Of a stretch of DNA of 64,000 bases, positions 54,331 to 61,890 are shown piece by piece. Every line of letters starts with the position of its first letter. The stretch's first letter is position 1. The notes beneath the pieces were generated by a model. That model worked only from the letters and a program-made list of their open reading frames with translations. It did not search any database and was not told where the DNA came from. The position numbers were made by a program, and so were the translations under genes. Source of the DNA: Frisingicoccus caecimuris (lineage in GTDB: Bacteria > Bacillota > Clostridia > Lachnospirales > Lachnospiraceae); assembly GCF_004340975.1 (NCBI RefSeq), contig NZ_SLXA01000006.1, positions 62,001 to 126,000 on the forward strand, given 5' to 3'.

Positions 54331-55458
54331 TTACAGGATTTCTGCAAATGTCTGGATACGTGTCTTAACCTGTTCGAAAGCAGTAGATTCCTGATCGATT
54401 TCAATCTGAAGGTTACGAACACCAGCAGCTTCAAATTCCTGAATAAGAATTGGATAATCAAATTCTTCTGGATCACAGAATTTCATCATGCAAACGATAA
54501 CAGCATCAGCGCCATATTTGTTTACAGCATCGATAAGCATCTGACCTTTCGGTTTGTTAGCATCTGTTGCTAAGGAACATCCATCGAATTCGTTCCAAGC
54601 TTTTGCAAGAGCCATTAACGGATCATCATCTTCAGGAACATCCTGACGGAAGTTACGTGTTTCCTGAGCAAGGTCATCAGCTACGATAGCAAGACCGTTT
54701 TCTGCAAAGATATCAAGTACGTCGTAAGGCTCAACAAGAATACCGGAAACAACAACTTTTTTACCTTTGTATTCTGGAGCTGGAGTAGCTGTAATAGCTG
54801 CGATTAATTCTTTAACCAAAGCTGTATGTTTGGATTTCTCCATGAACCAACGAGCTTTAAGTACAGCGTGACGATCGGATGGTTTGATAACTGCAGCATA
54901 TTCAGCAGCTACATCACTGAACTCGCGGCAAACTGCACGGTTTTCGTTGTAGATTGCGATACTGTTTTTGATTGCTCTGTTGGAGATACGAACATCAAGG
55001 ATATCTTCCAGTTTTTCTTTTACAAGCTTGAACTCTTCACGAGCGAATACATTTGCAGCATCTTTAGCGATCTTACGGTTCTGTGGATGTGTAAATGTGA
55101 TAACCGGAGCTTTTCCGTGCCATTTCTGGCTCATACATTTTAATGTATCGCAAGGTACGGAGAAGATAACAGCCTCCAGATTATCATATACACCTTCAAG
55201 CTGTAATTCCATTACAGACTGCATAACGGAGCAAGCAAATGGCGGCAGATATGTACGAGCTTTTGAGATCGCTTTTTTCTGAGCGCCCCACATACCCATT
55301 GGAAGGTATCCGGAAGCATGTACAATTTCTTCTGGACAGTATACAGGCATGATACCTACTGCACCTTTACCAGTTTCTTTTTTATAATCTTCCATTGCTT
55401 TTTTAGGATCATCAGCAATAGCTTTCAATTCAGCAATAATTTCTTCAACTGTTCTCAT
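54331..55458 (-). CDS. lcdB: Lactoyl-CoA dehydratase beta subunit (2-hydroxyacyl-CoA dehydratase)
   Basis: 375 residues, closely following the known lactoyl-CoA dehydratase beta chain: DPKKAMEDYKKETGKGAVG at the start, YCPEEIVHASGYLPMGMWG, ISKARTYLPPFACSVMQ, FSVPCDTLKCMSQKWHG, LAQETRNFRQDVP and MMKFCDPEEFDYPILIQEFE. The conserved cysteines in SVPCDTLKC and KFCDPEE would hold a [4Fe-4S] cluster. With alpha and the activator it removes water from (R)-lactoyl-CoA through a ketyl radical, giving acryloyl-CoA. RBS AGGAGG. The related enzymes for longer 2-hydroxyacyl-CoAs cannot be excluded, but the lactate permease and CoA transferase support lactate. Confidence 0.9.
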   Translation of the reverse strand: MRTVEEIIAELKAIADDPKKAMEDYKKETGKGAVGIMPVYCPEEIVHASGYLPMGMWGAQKKAISKARTYLPPFACSVMQSVMELQLEGVYDNLEAVIFSVPCDTLKCMSQKWHGKAPVITFTHPQNRKIAKDAANVFAREEFKLVKEKLEDILDVRISNRAIKNSIAIYNENRAVCREFSDVAAEYAAVIKPSDRHAVLKARWFMEKSKHTALVKELIAAITATPAPEYKGKKVVVSGILVEPYDVLDIFAENGLAIVADDLAQETRNFRQDVPEDDDPLMALAKAWNEFDGCSLATDANKPKGQMLIDAVNKYGADAVIVCMMKFCDPEEFDYPILIQEFEAAGVRNLQIEIDQESTAFEQVKTRIQTFAEIL

Positions 55459-55475
55459 GTTACATTCCCTCCTTA

Positions 55476-56735
55476 TTATTTGTTGTTATCCATCATTTCG
55501 GATAATGCCTGAACACGAGTTTCGTACTGAGCCTGGGAGAATACGTTAGGGTCAGTCTGGTCACCATCAAAGCTTACAAATGGGATACCCATCTTAGCAT
55601 TTACATATTCAGCACCTTCGTTGTTAAGGAGACCCATCAGCTTACAGCTGCGGTTAAGGTGAAGAACCATACCATCAGATTTGGAGTTGCTGACAACTTT
55701 GTAGAACTCTTCATAACGGTTAGAACCGCATGTGTTGATGTATACGTTTGTATAAGCTTCAGCCATGGATTCAAGATCACCTGGTGTATAAACAAGGCTC
55801 CAAAGTCCTGGATAAGCAGAACCTGTCATAACAGAGCCAACGTTCTTAAGGCCTTTGAATGTAGCGCCGAGGTATGTCCAAACAGCGATGCCTTCCCAAG
55901 TTACACGATGTTTCTCGTTTTCAGCTGCACCGAAAGCGTACTGTCCAGCAGCATCTTTTGCTTCCAGTTCATCAGCAAATTTATGGAATGTAATTTCAGC
56001 ATAATCTCTTGCTCTTGCGCAAACGATCAATGCCATGTAGTTGAATAAATCGAAACCATTCAATGGAGATGGTTTACGGAATGCATATGTAGCAACTTTA
56101 TTCCACCAGTATACGGAACGCTGTACCTGTTCCTGAACTTTCAGGAATTTGTCATAGTCAAATGCACGACCTGTAATATCTTCTAACTGTTTGATAGCTG
56201 CTCTGTACTGATCTGCGATGTACTCTTTGTTATGACGAGCAACCGGCATTGTATGGTTGAAAGGAACATCGATGATGATGCAAGGGATGTTCAGTTCTTT
56301 TGCAAGGTTTTCATACCATTTTAACAGTGTGTTACAGATATTGTTACATGTGATAACCAGGTCTGGAAGCGGAACGTAAGCAGCTTTGGATGTGGCTAAT
56401 TTTTCCGGTTTTTCGCCAGTCATAGCTTCCTGTTTAAGAAGTTCCATATATCCGAGGTTTGTACGTGCATAAGAGCAGATATCAATGTTGTAACCTTTGC
56501 TATGAGCAACATCCAGCAAATCCTGGGATGCTTTTCTGGCGCCAGCACCAGCTGCATGTGTTTCCGGATAAACCATAGCGATATCCATAGCTACACAGAA
56601 TTCCGGCGGAGCTACAGATGCGGACCAACAAACTAATTTGCCTGCTTTTTTTGCTTCCCATGCTTCTTCATCGAGTTTTGCCTGAAAATATGCCAAACAC
56701 TCTTTTGAGCTTGCTTCGTTGATATTAATCTCCAT
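55476..56735 (-). CDS. lcdA: Lactoyl-CoA dehydratase alpha subunit (2-hydroxyacyl-CoA dehydratase)
   Basis: 419 residues. Sequence landmarks: LVCWSASVAPPEFCVAMDIA, YPETHAAGAGARK, PDLVITCNNICNTLLKWYE, VPFNHTMPVARH, RKPSPLNGFDLFNYMALIV, LHLNRSCKLMGLLNNEGA and SFDGDQTDPNVFSQAQYETR. All agree with LcdA of propionate-forming clostridia. Cysteines in TCNNICN and NRSCKLM are candidate [4Fe-4S] ligands. It forms the heterodimer with the beta subunit encoded 17 bp downstream. Oxygen-sensitive and dependent on one-electron activation by the upstream activator. Confidence 0.92.
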   Translation of the reverse strand: MEININEASSKECLAYFQAKLDEEAWEAKKAGKLVCWSASVAPPEFCVAMDIAMVYPETHAAGAGARKASQDLLDVAHSKGYNIDICSYARTNLGYMELLKQEAMTGEKPEKLATSKAAYVPLPDLVITCNNICNTLLKWYENLAKELNIPCIIIDVPFNHTMPVARHNKEYIADQYRAAIKQLEDITGRAFDYDKFLKVQEQVQRSVYWWNKVATYAFRKPSPLNGFDLFNYMALIVCARARDYAEITFHKFADELEAKDAAGQYAFGAAENEKHRVTWEGIAVWTYLGATFKGLKNVGSVMTGSAYPGLWSLVYTPGDLESMAEAYTNVYINTCGSNRYEEFYKVVSNSKSDGMVLHLNRSCKLMGLLNNEGAEYVNAKMGIPFVSFDGDQTDPNVFSQAQYETRVQALSEMMDNNK

Positions 56736-56771
56736 AATTTTTACCTTCTTTCTTTAAAATTAAACCGTCTC

Positions 56772-57554
56772 TTATTTAGCTAACAGTTCTTCATAAGCTA
56801 AGAGAGCGGCGCCAAGGGCTCCTGTAATCTGAGGATTTGGTGCTACAGTGATTTTCTGTCCCAGTTCCTTTTCAATAGCATCTACTGCACCAGGATTCTG
56901 AGCCACACCACCACACATAACAACATCATTTTTTATATCGCCGCAACGACGTACCAGTGAACATGCTTTTGTAGCTACGGATTTGTGGACCCCTGCAACA
57001 ATACTTTCTCTGGTCAGTCCCTTGGATAACTGGGAAATAACTTCGGACTCTGCAAATACTGTACATGTACTGCTGACAGATGCCCATTCTTTTGCTTTGA
57101 AATGGGCCTCGCCCATTTTGTCCAGCGGAATCTCAAGAACGCGGGACATTACATCTAAGAAACGTCCTGTTCCGGCGGCACATTTATCGTTCATATAGAA
57201 CTGTGTGATATTTCCCTTATCATTTAATGCAATCGCCTTCGCATCCTGTCCACCGATATCAATAATTGTTCTTGCTGTCGGAACCAAATAGAAAATACCT
57301 TTTGCATGGCAGCTGATCTCACTGATCTGTTTATCTGCATTCTCTACAGAAAAACGTCCATAACCTGTTGCCACTGTATAATCAATGTCTTCCGGTTTAA
57401 GATCGATATTTTCAAAAACTGCTTCCATAACTCTCGTCGGGCCGGAAGTTCCGGTTCCCACCTGAACAACTGCAGACGATATAAGTTCTGCACCATCTTT
57501 CAGAATAACTGCTTTACTGGACGAAGAGCCAATATCTATACCTAATGTATACAC
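56772..57554 (-). CDS. lcdC: 2-hydroxyacyl-CoA dehydratase activator (ATP-driven electron donor)
   Basis: 260 residues starting at GTG 57554, behind AGGAGG. ASKHA-fold motifs: GIDIGSSSSKAVIL at the start, TIIDIGGQDAKAI (about residues 96-108) and MCGGVAQNPGAVDAI. The two cluster cysteines expected per subunit are Cys125 (NDKCAAGTGRF) and Cys164 (SSTCTVFAESEV), which share one [4Fe-4S] between two subunits in known activators. It hydrolyses ATP to push one electron into the dehydratase. It sits just upstream of the alpha subunit gene. Confidence 0.95.
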   Translation of the reverse strand: MYTLGIDIGSSSSKAVILKDGAELISSAVVQVGTGTSGPTRVMEAVFENIDLKPEDIDYTVATGYGRFSVENADKQISEISCHAKGIFYLVPTARTIIDIGGQDAKAIALNDKGNITQFYMNDKCAAGTGRFLDVMSRVLEIPLDKMGEAHFKAKEWASVSSTCTVFAESEVISQLSKGLTRESIVAGVHKSVATKACSLVRRCGDIKNDVVMCGGVAQNPGAVDAIEKELGQKITVAPNPQITGALGAALLAYEELLAK

Positions 57555-57581
57555 GTTATTTCCTCCTGTATCCCTTCACAA

Positions 57582-58064
57582 TTATTCAGCGTTTCCCCAA
57601 CGGCTTGTAAATGTTGCATCATAGTTGATATCACCAATCTGTTCGATCAACTCAACAAGGATACCCTGTGTGTATTTCGGACGAATGAAGTTAACGATGA
57701 TATCTTCTGTTCCTTCCTGTGGTTCTGCCTCAAGAAGTTCGTAGCCTAATGCTTTAACATCTTCCATTGTAGCTTTCAGATCATCTACAAGATAAGCTAC
57801 GTGAGCGATTCCACCTTTACCCTTGTTGAATTCGCAAAGGACACCAGACTGAGGAATGATAAATTCAACAGCGTCTGCGCCTTCACCATGTTTTGTGAAG
57901 ATCAGATGAGAATCATAAGCTTTTACATGTCCACGATAGTCTTCCTGAAGACCAAATGTTTTCATGAAAGTCTCTGCTTTCTCTACTGTAGGTAATACGA
58001 TACCCCAATGATGTGTTCTGATAATGTGTTTGCCAATCCCTGTTTCTGCAAATAAATTTGCCAT
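57582..58064 (-). CDS. VOC-superfamily epimerase-like protein (methylmalonyl-CoA epimerase type)
   Basis: 160 residues, two VOC modules. Aligned by eye with methylmalonyl-CoA epimerase, the metal ligands are kept: His19 (THHWGIVL), Glu67 (AVEFIIP, where epimerases often have Gln), His88 (GIAHVAYLVDDL) and Glu138 (GILVELIEQ). VNFIRPK matches the NFMHPK-type sequence before the last ligand. Known members shift the alpha proton of acyl-CoA thioesters. No methylmalonyl-CoA mutase or carboxylase is in the window. Its place between the CoA transferase and the dehydratase activator suggests epimerisation of lactoyl-CoA, which would be a new role and is an inference. Confidence 0.85.
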   Translation of the reverse strand: MANLFAETGIGKHIIRTHHWGIVLPTVEKAETFMKTFGLQEDYRGHVKAYDSHLIFTKHGEGADAVEFIIPQSGVLCEFNKGKGGIAHVAYLVDDLKATMEDVKALGYELLEAEPQEGTEDIIVNFIRPKYTQGILVELIEQIGDINYDATFTSRWGNAE

Positions 58065-58122
58065 AGTAAAAACTCCCTTTCTTTAATTATATATATAATT
58101 ATTTATAGTTCACGTTTGGAGC

Positions 58123-58148
58123 GGTCCGGGCCCTTAAGGCCCGTGACC
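58123..58148 (-). other. Intercistronic hairpin between pct and the VOC gene
   Basis: GGTC plus CGGGCC (58123-58132) pairs with GGCCCG and GACC (58138-58148) with a one-base bulge and loop CTTAA. No T tract follows on the minus strand, so it is more likely an RNA-processing or stability element than a terminator. Confidence 0.6.
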
Positions 58149-58174
58149 TTTTATATGAATCTGGTTATCGCAAA

Positions 58175-59746
58175 TTATTCGATAGTCAAGCCCATAACTT
58201 CATCTTTGAAGATTCTCTCATCCATCAATTTAACATTGCCGTTTTCATCGCGGTCAACAATCGGTTCGAAATCCATCTGTGCAAGAACCTGTGTTTCAAC
58301 ATCAATGCCCGGTGCAACTTCAATCAGATGTACACCATCAGCTTTCAGTGCGAATACAGCACGTTCTGTTACGTAGATAACGTCTTTGCCTGCTTTGCCG
58401 GCAACAACACCGGAGAATGTGATCTCTGTAACTTTATTAACGAATTTATGTTTTTTGCCTTCTTCAAGAATCGTAAGCTTTCCGTCGCCGGTCTTAATCT
58501 TAACACCGTTTGTGAAAGTACCGCAGAATACAGCTTTCTTGGAGTTGGAGGAGATATTTGTAAATCCGCCGCTTCCTGTGATTCTGCTTCCAAGACGGCT
58601 GACATTTACGTTACCATTGATATCTACTTCTGCAAGACCGAGGTAGCAAAGATCAAGGCCGCCGCCATCATAGAAATCGAACTGATAAGCCTCATCAACG
58701 TAAGCCTGAGCGTTAACAGTACCGCCAAAACGAAGGCCGCCGCCAGGAACACCACCGATCGGGCCACATTCTACAGTCAGTGTCATTTCGCCTGCAATGC
58801 CCTCTTCAGCAGCTACAGAAGACACCCATTCAGGAACGCCTACACCAAGGTTTACAACTACGTTTTTCTTCAATTCCATAGCTGCACGGCGTCCGATGAT
58901 TTTCTTTGCGTCAAGCTTCTTAGGTTCAAGGCTGGATACAGGAACCTGTACATTTCCTGAATAAGCCGGGTCATATGTACAATTAATACTCTGGGACTGA
59001 TGTGGATCATCCGCTGGACATTCAACAACAGCGTCTACATAGATGCCAGGAATCTTAACAAGTTTGGAATCAAGCTGTCCGGCTTTAACAACACGTTCAA
59101 CCTGAACAACAACAAGCCCACCATTGTTATGTACAGCCATAGCCTGTGCTGTACAATCCAGCGGAGCCATTTCTTTTTCCATTGTAACATTACCTAATTC
59201 ATCAGCATATGTACCACGGATAAATGCAACATCGATCGGAATACGAGGATAGAAAAGCTGTTCCTGTCCTTCAAGTTCGATGATCTTAACAATATCTTCT
59301 GTTGTTTTTTCACTTAAACGTCCGCCACCGTTACGTGGGTCTGCGAATGTTCCAAGACCAACATGTGTAAATGTACCAACTTTGTGAGCAGCATTATCAC
59401 GAAGCATCTGAGCAATAGCGCCCTGTGGAACATTGTATCCTTCAATTTTGTTTGCATAAAGCATTTCACAAATTTGTGGAACAAAGTTGAAATGACCACC
59501 GATAACACGTTTGATCATGCCTTCGTGTGCATAATGGTCAGCATGGCTGCCATCTTTGTTACCTGTTCCAGCAACATAGAAAAGTGTTAAATCCTTTGGA
59601 TGTCCTGTCTCTAAAAATCTTTCCTCTGCTGCGGCATTTAATGCCTCTGCAATACCATTTGCAACGAATCCACTTAATGTAAGGGTATCGCCGTCTTTGA
59701 TCAAATCTGCTGCTTCTCTGGCTGTTAATACTTTAACCTTTCCCAT
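58175..59746 (-). CDS. pct: Propionate/lactate CoA-transferase (acyl-CoA:acetate CoA-transferase)
   Basis: 523 residues, fused alpha and beta transferase halves as in clostridial Pct. N-terminal ADLIKDGDTLTLSGFVANG, then GLGTFADPRNGGGRLSEKT, VIGRR-like KKIIGRRAAMELKKNVVVNLG (about residues 282-300), and the catalytic motif LTVECGPIGGVPGGG with the nucleophile Glu326. It exchanges CoA between propionyl- or acetyl-CoA and lactate, making lactoyl-CoA without ATP. First gene of the operon; RBS AAGGAGG, with a strong promoter 57 nt upstream. Confidence 0.93.
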   Translation of the reverse strand: MGKVKVLTAREAADLIKDGDTLTLSGFVANGIAEALNAAAEERFLETGHPKDLTLFYVAGTGNKDGSHADHYAHEGMIKRVIGGHFNFVPQICEMLYANKIEGYNVPQGAIAQMLRDNAAHKVGTFTHVGLGTFADPRNGGGRLSEKTTEDIVKIIELEGQEQLFYPRIPIDVAFIRGTYADELGNVTMEKEMAPLDCTAQAMAVHNNGGLVVVQVERVVKAGQLDSKLVKIPGIYVDAVVECPADDPHQSQSINCTYDPAYSGNVQVPVSSLEPKKLDAKKIIGRRAAMELKKNVVVNLGVGVPEWVSSVAAEEGIAGEMTLTVECGPIGGVPGGGLRFGGTVNAQAYVDEAYQFDFYDGGGLDLCYLGLAEVDINGNVNVSRLGSRITGSGGFTNISSNSKKAVFCGTFTNGVKIKTGDGKLTILEEGKKHKFVNKVTEITFSGVVAGKAGKDVIYVTERAVFALKADGVHLIEVAPGIDVETQVLAQMDFEPIVDRDENGNVKLMDERIFKDEVMGLTIE

Positions 59747-59809
59747 AGTGACCTCCTTAAAACCTTTCTTGTATAATTTTCATAATTTATTTTGGGCTTT
59801 TATGAGTTT

Positions 59810-59838
59810 ATTGTATATTTTTCGCACTGCTATTGCAA
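59810..59838 (-). promoter_or_regulatory. Promoter of the lactate (pct-lcd-lctP) operon
   Basis: Minus strand: TTGCAA (59838-59833), 17-bp spacer, TACAAT (59815-59810); 5' leader of about 57 nt before ATG 59746. Confidence 0.8.
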
Positions 59839-59877
59839 TGAAATCAATCTGACCTTGTTTTATTCAAATTTCTAAAC

Positions 59878-59897
59878 TTGAATTCAATTTGATTCAA
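59878..59897. promoter_or_regulatory. Operator-like repeats between the lactate operon and the divergent HTH gene
   Basis: TTGAATTCAA (59878-59887), a perfect palindrome, and TTGATTCAA (59889-59897), a shortened copy. They lie about 40 bp upstream of the pct -35 and just upstream of the divergent -35, where a shared regulator would bind. Confidence 0.5.
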
Positions 59898-59904
59898 TTT
59901 TCAC

Positions 59905-59933
59905 TTGACAATCTGCTAACAAACCACCATACT
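59905..59933 (+). promoter_or_regulatory. Promoter of the divergent HTH protein gene
   Basis: TTGACA (59905-59910), 17-bp spacer, CATACT (59928-59933); about 75 nt leader before ATG 60017. Confidence 0.6.
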
Positions 59934-60016
59934 ATAAATATAGCCTATAATAAGCGTAGGTTATCGTACCAATGAATCTATGTTATTTTACACGAAACAC
60001 AGGGGGTATACGATTA

Positions 60017-61498
60017 ATGAGCGCATATGGAAACCTGCTGAAAACCTTAATTAATTTCTCCGGCTCCAAATTATCCATCGTTGCTGAAGAAGTCGGCTAC
60101 GATGTATCCTATATCAGTAAATGGTGCAACAAGGCGAAACTTCCGGCTTCAAAGATGGCGCCGAACATCAACCGTACACTTGCAAACCATTTTTCTCACG
60201 AGATTTTAAAGCACGAAGATCTGGCTTCATTCTCAAGACAATTCTCTGTTGAGGCAACGCCGGACTCTCTTAATTCCATTATTTATAATCTTTTAAAAGA
60301 GAATTATAAAGAATCCAGCCGGGAAGCCGCTAATGAACTTAATCATTCGGAAGCTTATAAGACAAGAGTCCTGTCTCTTGCCAACGACGTTTATGAATTT
60401 TTCAATCATGAACTGCCAAACACGCTGATGTCCTATAATGAACCGGTTGAGGTTTTATGCACTCTGGATATCTGCCGGTTCATCAACGAAAACAACGTCG
60501 ACCTGCCGATCTATCCAATGCCAAATCATGAAATCAATGTCAAGATCGGCCTGGATATCAAAAAGCTGATGGAGGACAGCTCCAATTACCTGAAACAGAT
60601 TTACTACTTTATTAATTCTCACAGCTATCTGTCCTTTGACTTTTATAATGATGCTCTCATGAATAACATGAACACGATCATCATCAAGGATCATATGGCT
60701 ATTTTGTGTGCCCTGGACCAGTATAACCGGATACTGACAGCCACCGTGATCACCGACCCCGAAAAAGTGAACCAGATCTACATCCGTGTGCTTCCATCTT
60801 TCCGGGCAATGGATCTTCTGCTGCATGCCACAGAATCAGATGAATTCTATCAATATGGTTACCGGACAGACTTTTACTCCCGGGATAACTTCCAGATTTT
60901 CCTCGCCCAAGGTTTTGAATTTCTTCTGCCTGTGGAATGTTGGGACTCCATCACTTACACGGCCAGAGAACGGGACAAAGACGAATTCATGGCTCATCTG
61001 GTCGCCCAGCTGCAGATTACCTGGGAAGAAATCTTCGAAAAAAATTCCATGGATTTCTTTGTATTAAAGTCCTCCCTGATGAAATATATCGAAGATGGTG
61101 AAATCATCTTCGCCGACGTTGTCTATAACATGACGCCGGACGAACGGAAACTTCACATACAGAAGGTACTGGACATTACAAAGAACAATCCGAATATCCA
61201 TTTTTACGTCATCGATGATGAATACCTTCCGAGTGTACAGCATCTGCTGCATACTTCCGTATTCAACAACCGAAAGAAGATGTTCCTTAAGAATCCACAG
61301 CGTTATCACACAGAGATCGGACCTCACTTCTATTCGGTCCTTTCGGACCAGATCATCAATGAGGTAAGCAGCTTTTTTGATAATCTCAAGTCACACCCAT
61401 ACTGCTTCTCCTACGACGCTGAGGGTCTTCAGAAATTTGCCGAAAAATACAGCTCGCTCATCTATCGCATGATTGATCTGAGTGCTTTGAAAAAATAG
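60017..61498 (+). CDS. HTH-domain protein of an unrecognised family, candidate regulator of the lactate operon
   Basis: 493 residues from ATG 60017 (GGGGG 10 bp upstream). The N-terminus (about residues 8-50, LSIVAEEVGYDVSYISKWCN) reads as a helix-turn-helix like that of Cro/CI or transposase-type domains. The remaining 430 residues have no membrane segment and no motif I know. They read as mixed alpha/beta with many aromatic and acidic residues (EVLCTLDICRFINENNVDLP, FEFLLPVECWDSITY, VVYNMTPDERKLHIQKVLDI). The gene is divergent from the lactate operon across 270 bp with operator-like repeats, so a local regulatory role is likely but not shown. Confidence 0.75.
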   Translation: MSAYGNLLKTLINFSGSKLSIVAEEVGYDVSYISKWCNKAKLPASKMAPNINRTLANHFSHEILKHEDLASFSRQFSVEATPDSLNSIIYNLLKENYKESSREAANELNHSEAYKTRVLSLANDVYEFFNHELPNTLMSYNEPVEVLCTLDICRFINENNVDLPIYPMPNHEINVKIGLDIKKLMEDSSNYLKQIYYFINSHSYLSFDFYNDALMNNMNTIIIKDHMAILCALDQYNRILTATVITDPEKVNQIYIRVLPSFRAMDLLLHATESDEFYQYGYRTDFYSRDNFQIFLAQGFEFLLPVECWDSITYTARERDKDEFMAHLVAQLQITWEEIFEKNSMDFFVLKSSLMKYIEDGEIIFADVVYNMTPDERKLHIQKVLDITKNNPNIHFYVIDDEYLPSVQHLLHTSVFNNRKKMFLKNPQRYHTEIGPHFYSVLSDQIINEVSSFFDNLKSHPYCFSYDAEGLQKFAEKYSSLIYRMIDLSALKK

Positions 61499-61510
61499 GA
61501 ACTCATGCCC

Positions 61511-61553
61511 AAAACCCTGTTTCTTAGTTTTTTAAGAAATGGGGTTTTTCTTT
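61511..61553 (+). terminator. Terminator after the HTH protein gene
   Basis: AAAACCCTGTTTCTTA pairs imperfectly with TTAAGAAATGGGGTTTT, followed by T residues. Confidence 0.75.
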
Positions 61554-61663
61554 GATTCATTTGTAATTCTATTTTATCATTAAACCTTATCCATGTAAAT
61601 AGTTAGCACGCAAACTATTATGTAAAAAAATACAATCTTTTTTTGGTGCTTTTTACCAGACAA

Positions 61664-61706
61664 AAAAGGATATATGCTCTTATTGTCTGAAAACATATAT
61701 CCTTTT
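61664..61706 (-). terminator. Second hairpin downstream of tRNA-Met
   Basis: AAAAGGATATATG (61664-61676) pairs with CATATATCCTTTT (61694-61706), with T residues on the minus strand. It probably acts as a backup terminator behind the one at 61713-61740. Confidence 0.6.
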
Positions 61707-61740
61707 CTAAAAAAACCTGATATAAAGGTATATCAGGTTT
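61707..61740 (-). terminator. Terminator after tRNA-Met
   Basis: AAACCTGATATA (61713-61724), loop AAGG, TATATCAGGTTT (61729-61740), then a T run on the minus strand. It starts 6 bp beyond the tRNA 3' end. Confidence 0.85.
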
Positions 61741-61746
61741 AAGAAG

Positions 61747-61820
<74 letters not shown>

Positions 61821-61890
61821 TTATTATATTTTGTACTTTATTATTATATATCAGTTTTCCAATTTTGTCCAGTGTTTTTCATTTTTCCCT

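Noticed and set aside
54331-57554. (R)-2-hydroxyglutaryl- or hydroxyisocaproyl-CoA dehydratase instead of lactoyl-CoA dehydratase
   Set aside because: Both subunits resemble the lactoyl-CoA enzyme most, and the operon holds a lactate permease and a propionate-type CoA transferase; kept only as a lesser alternative.
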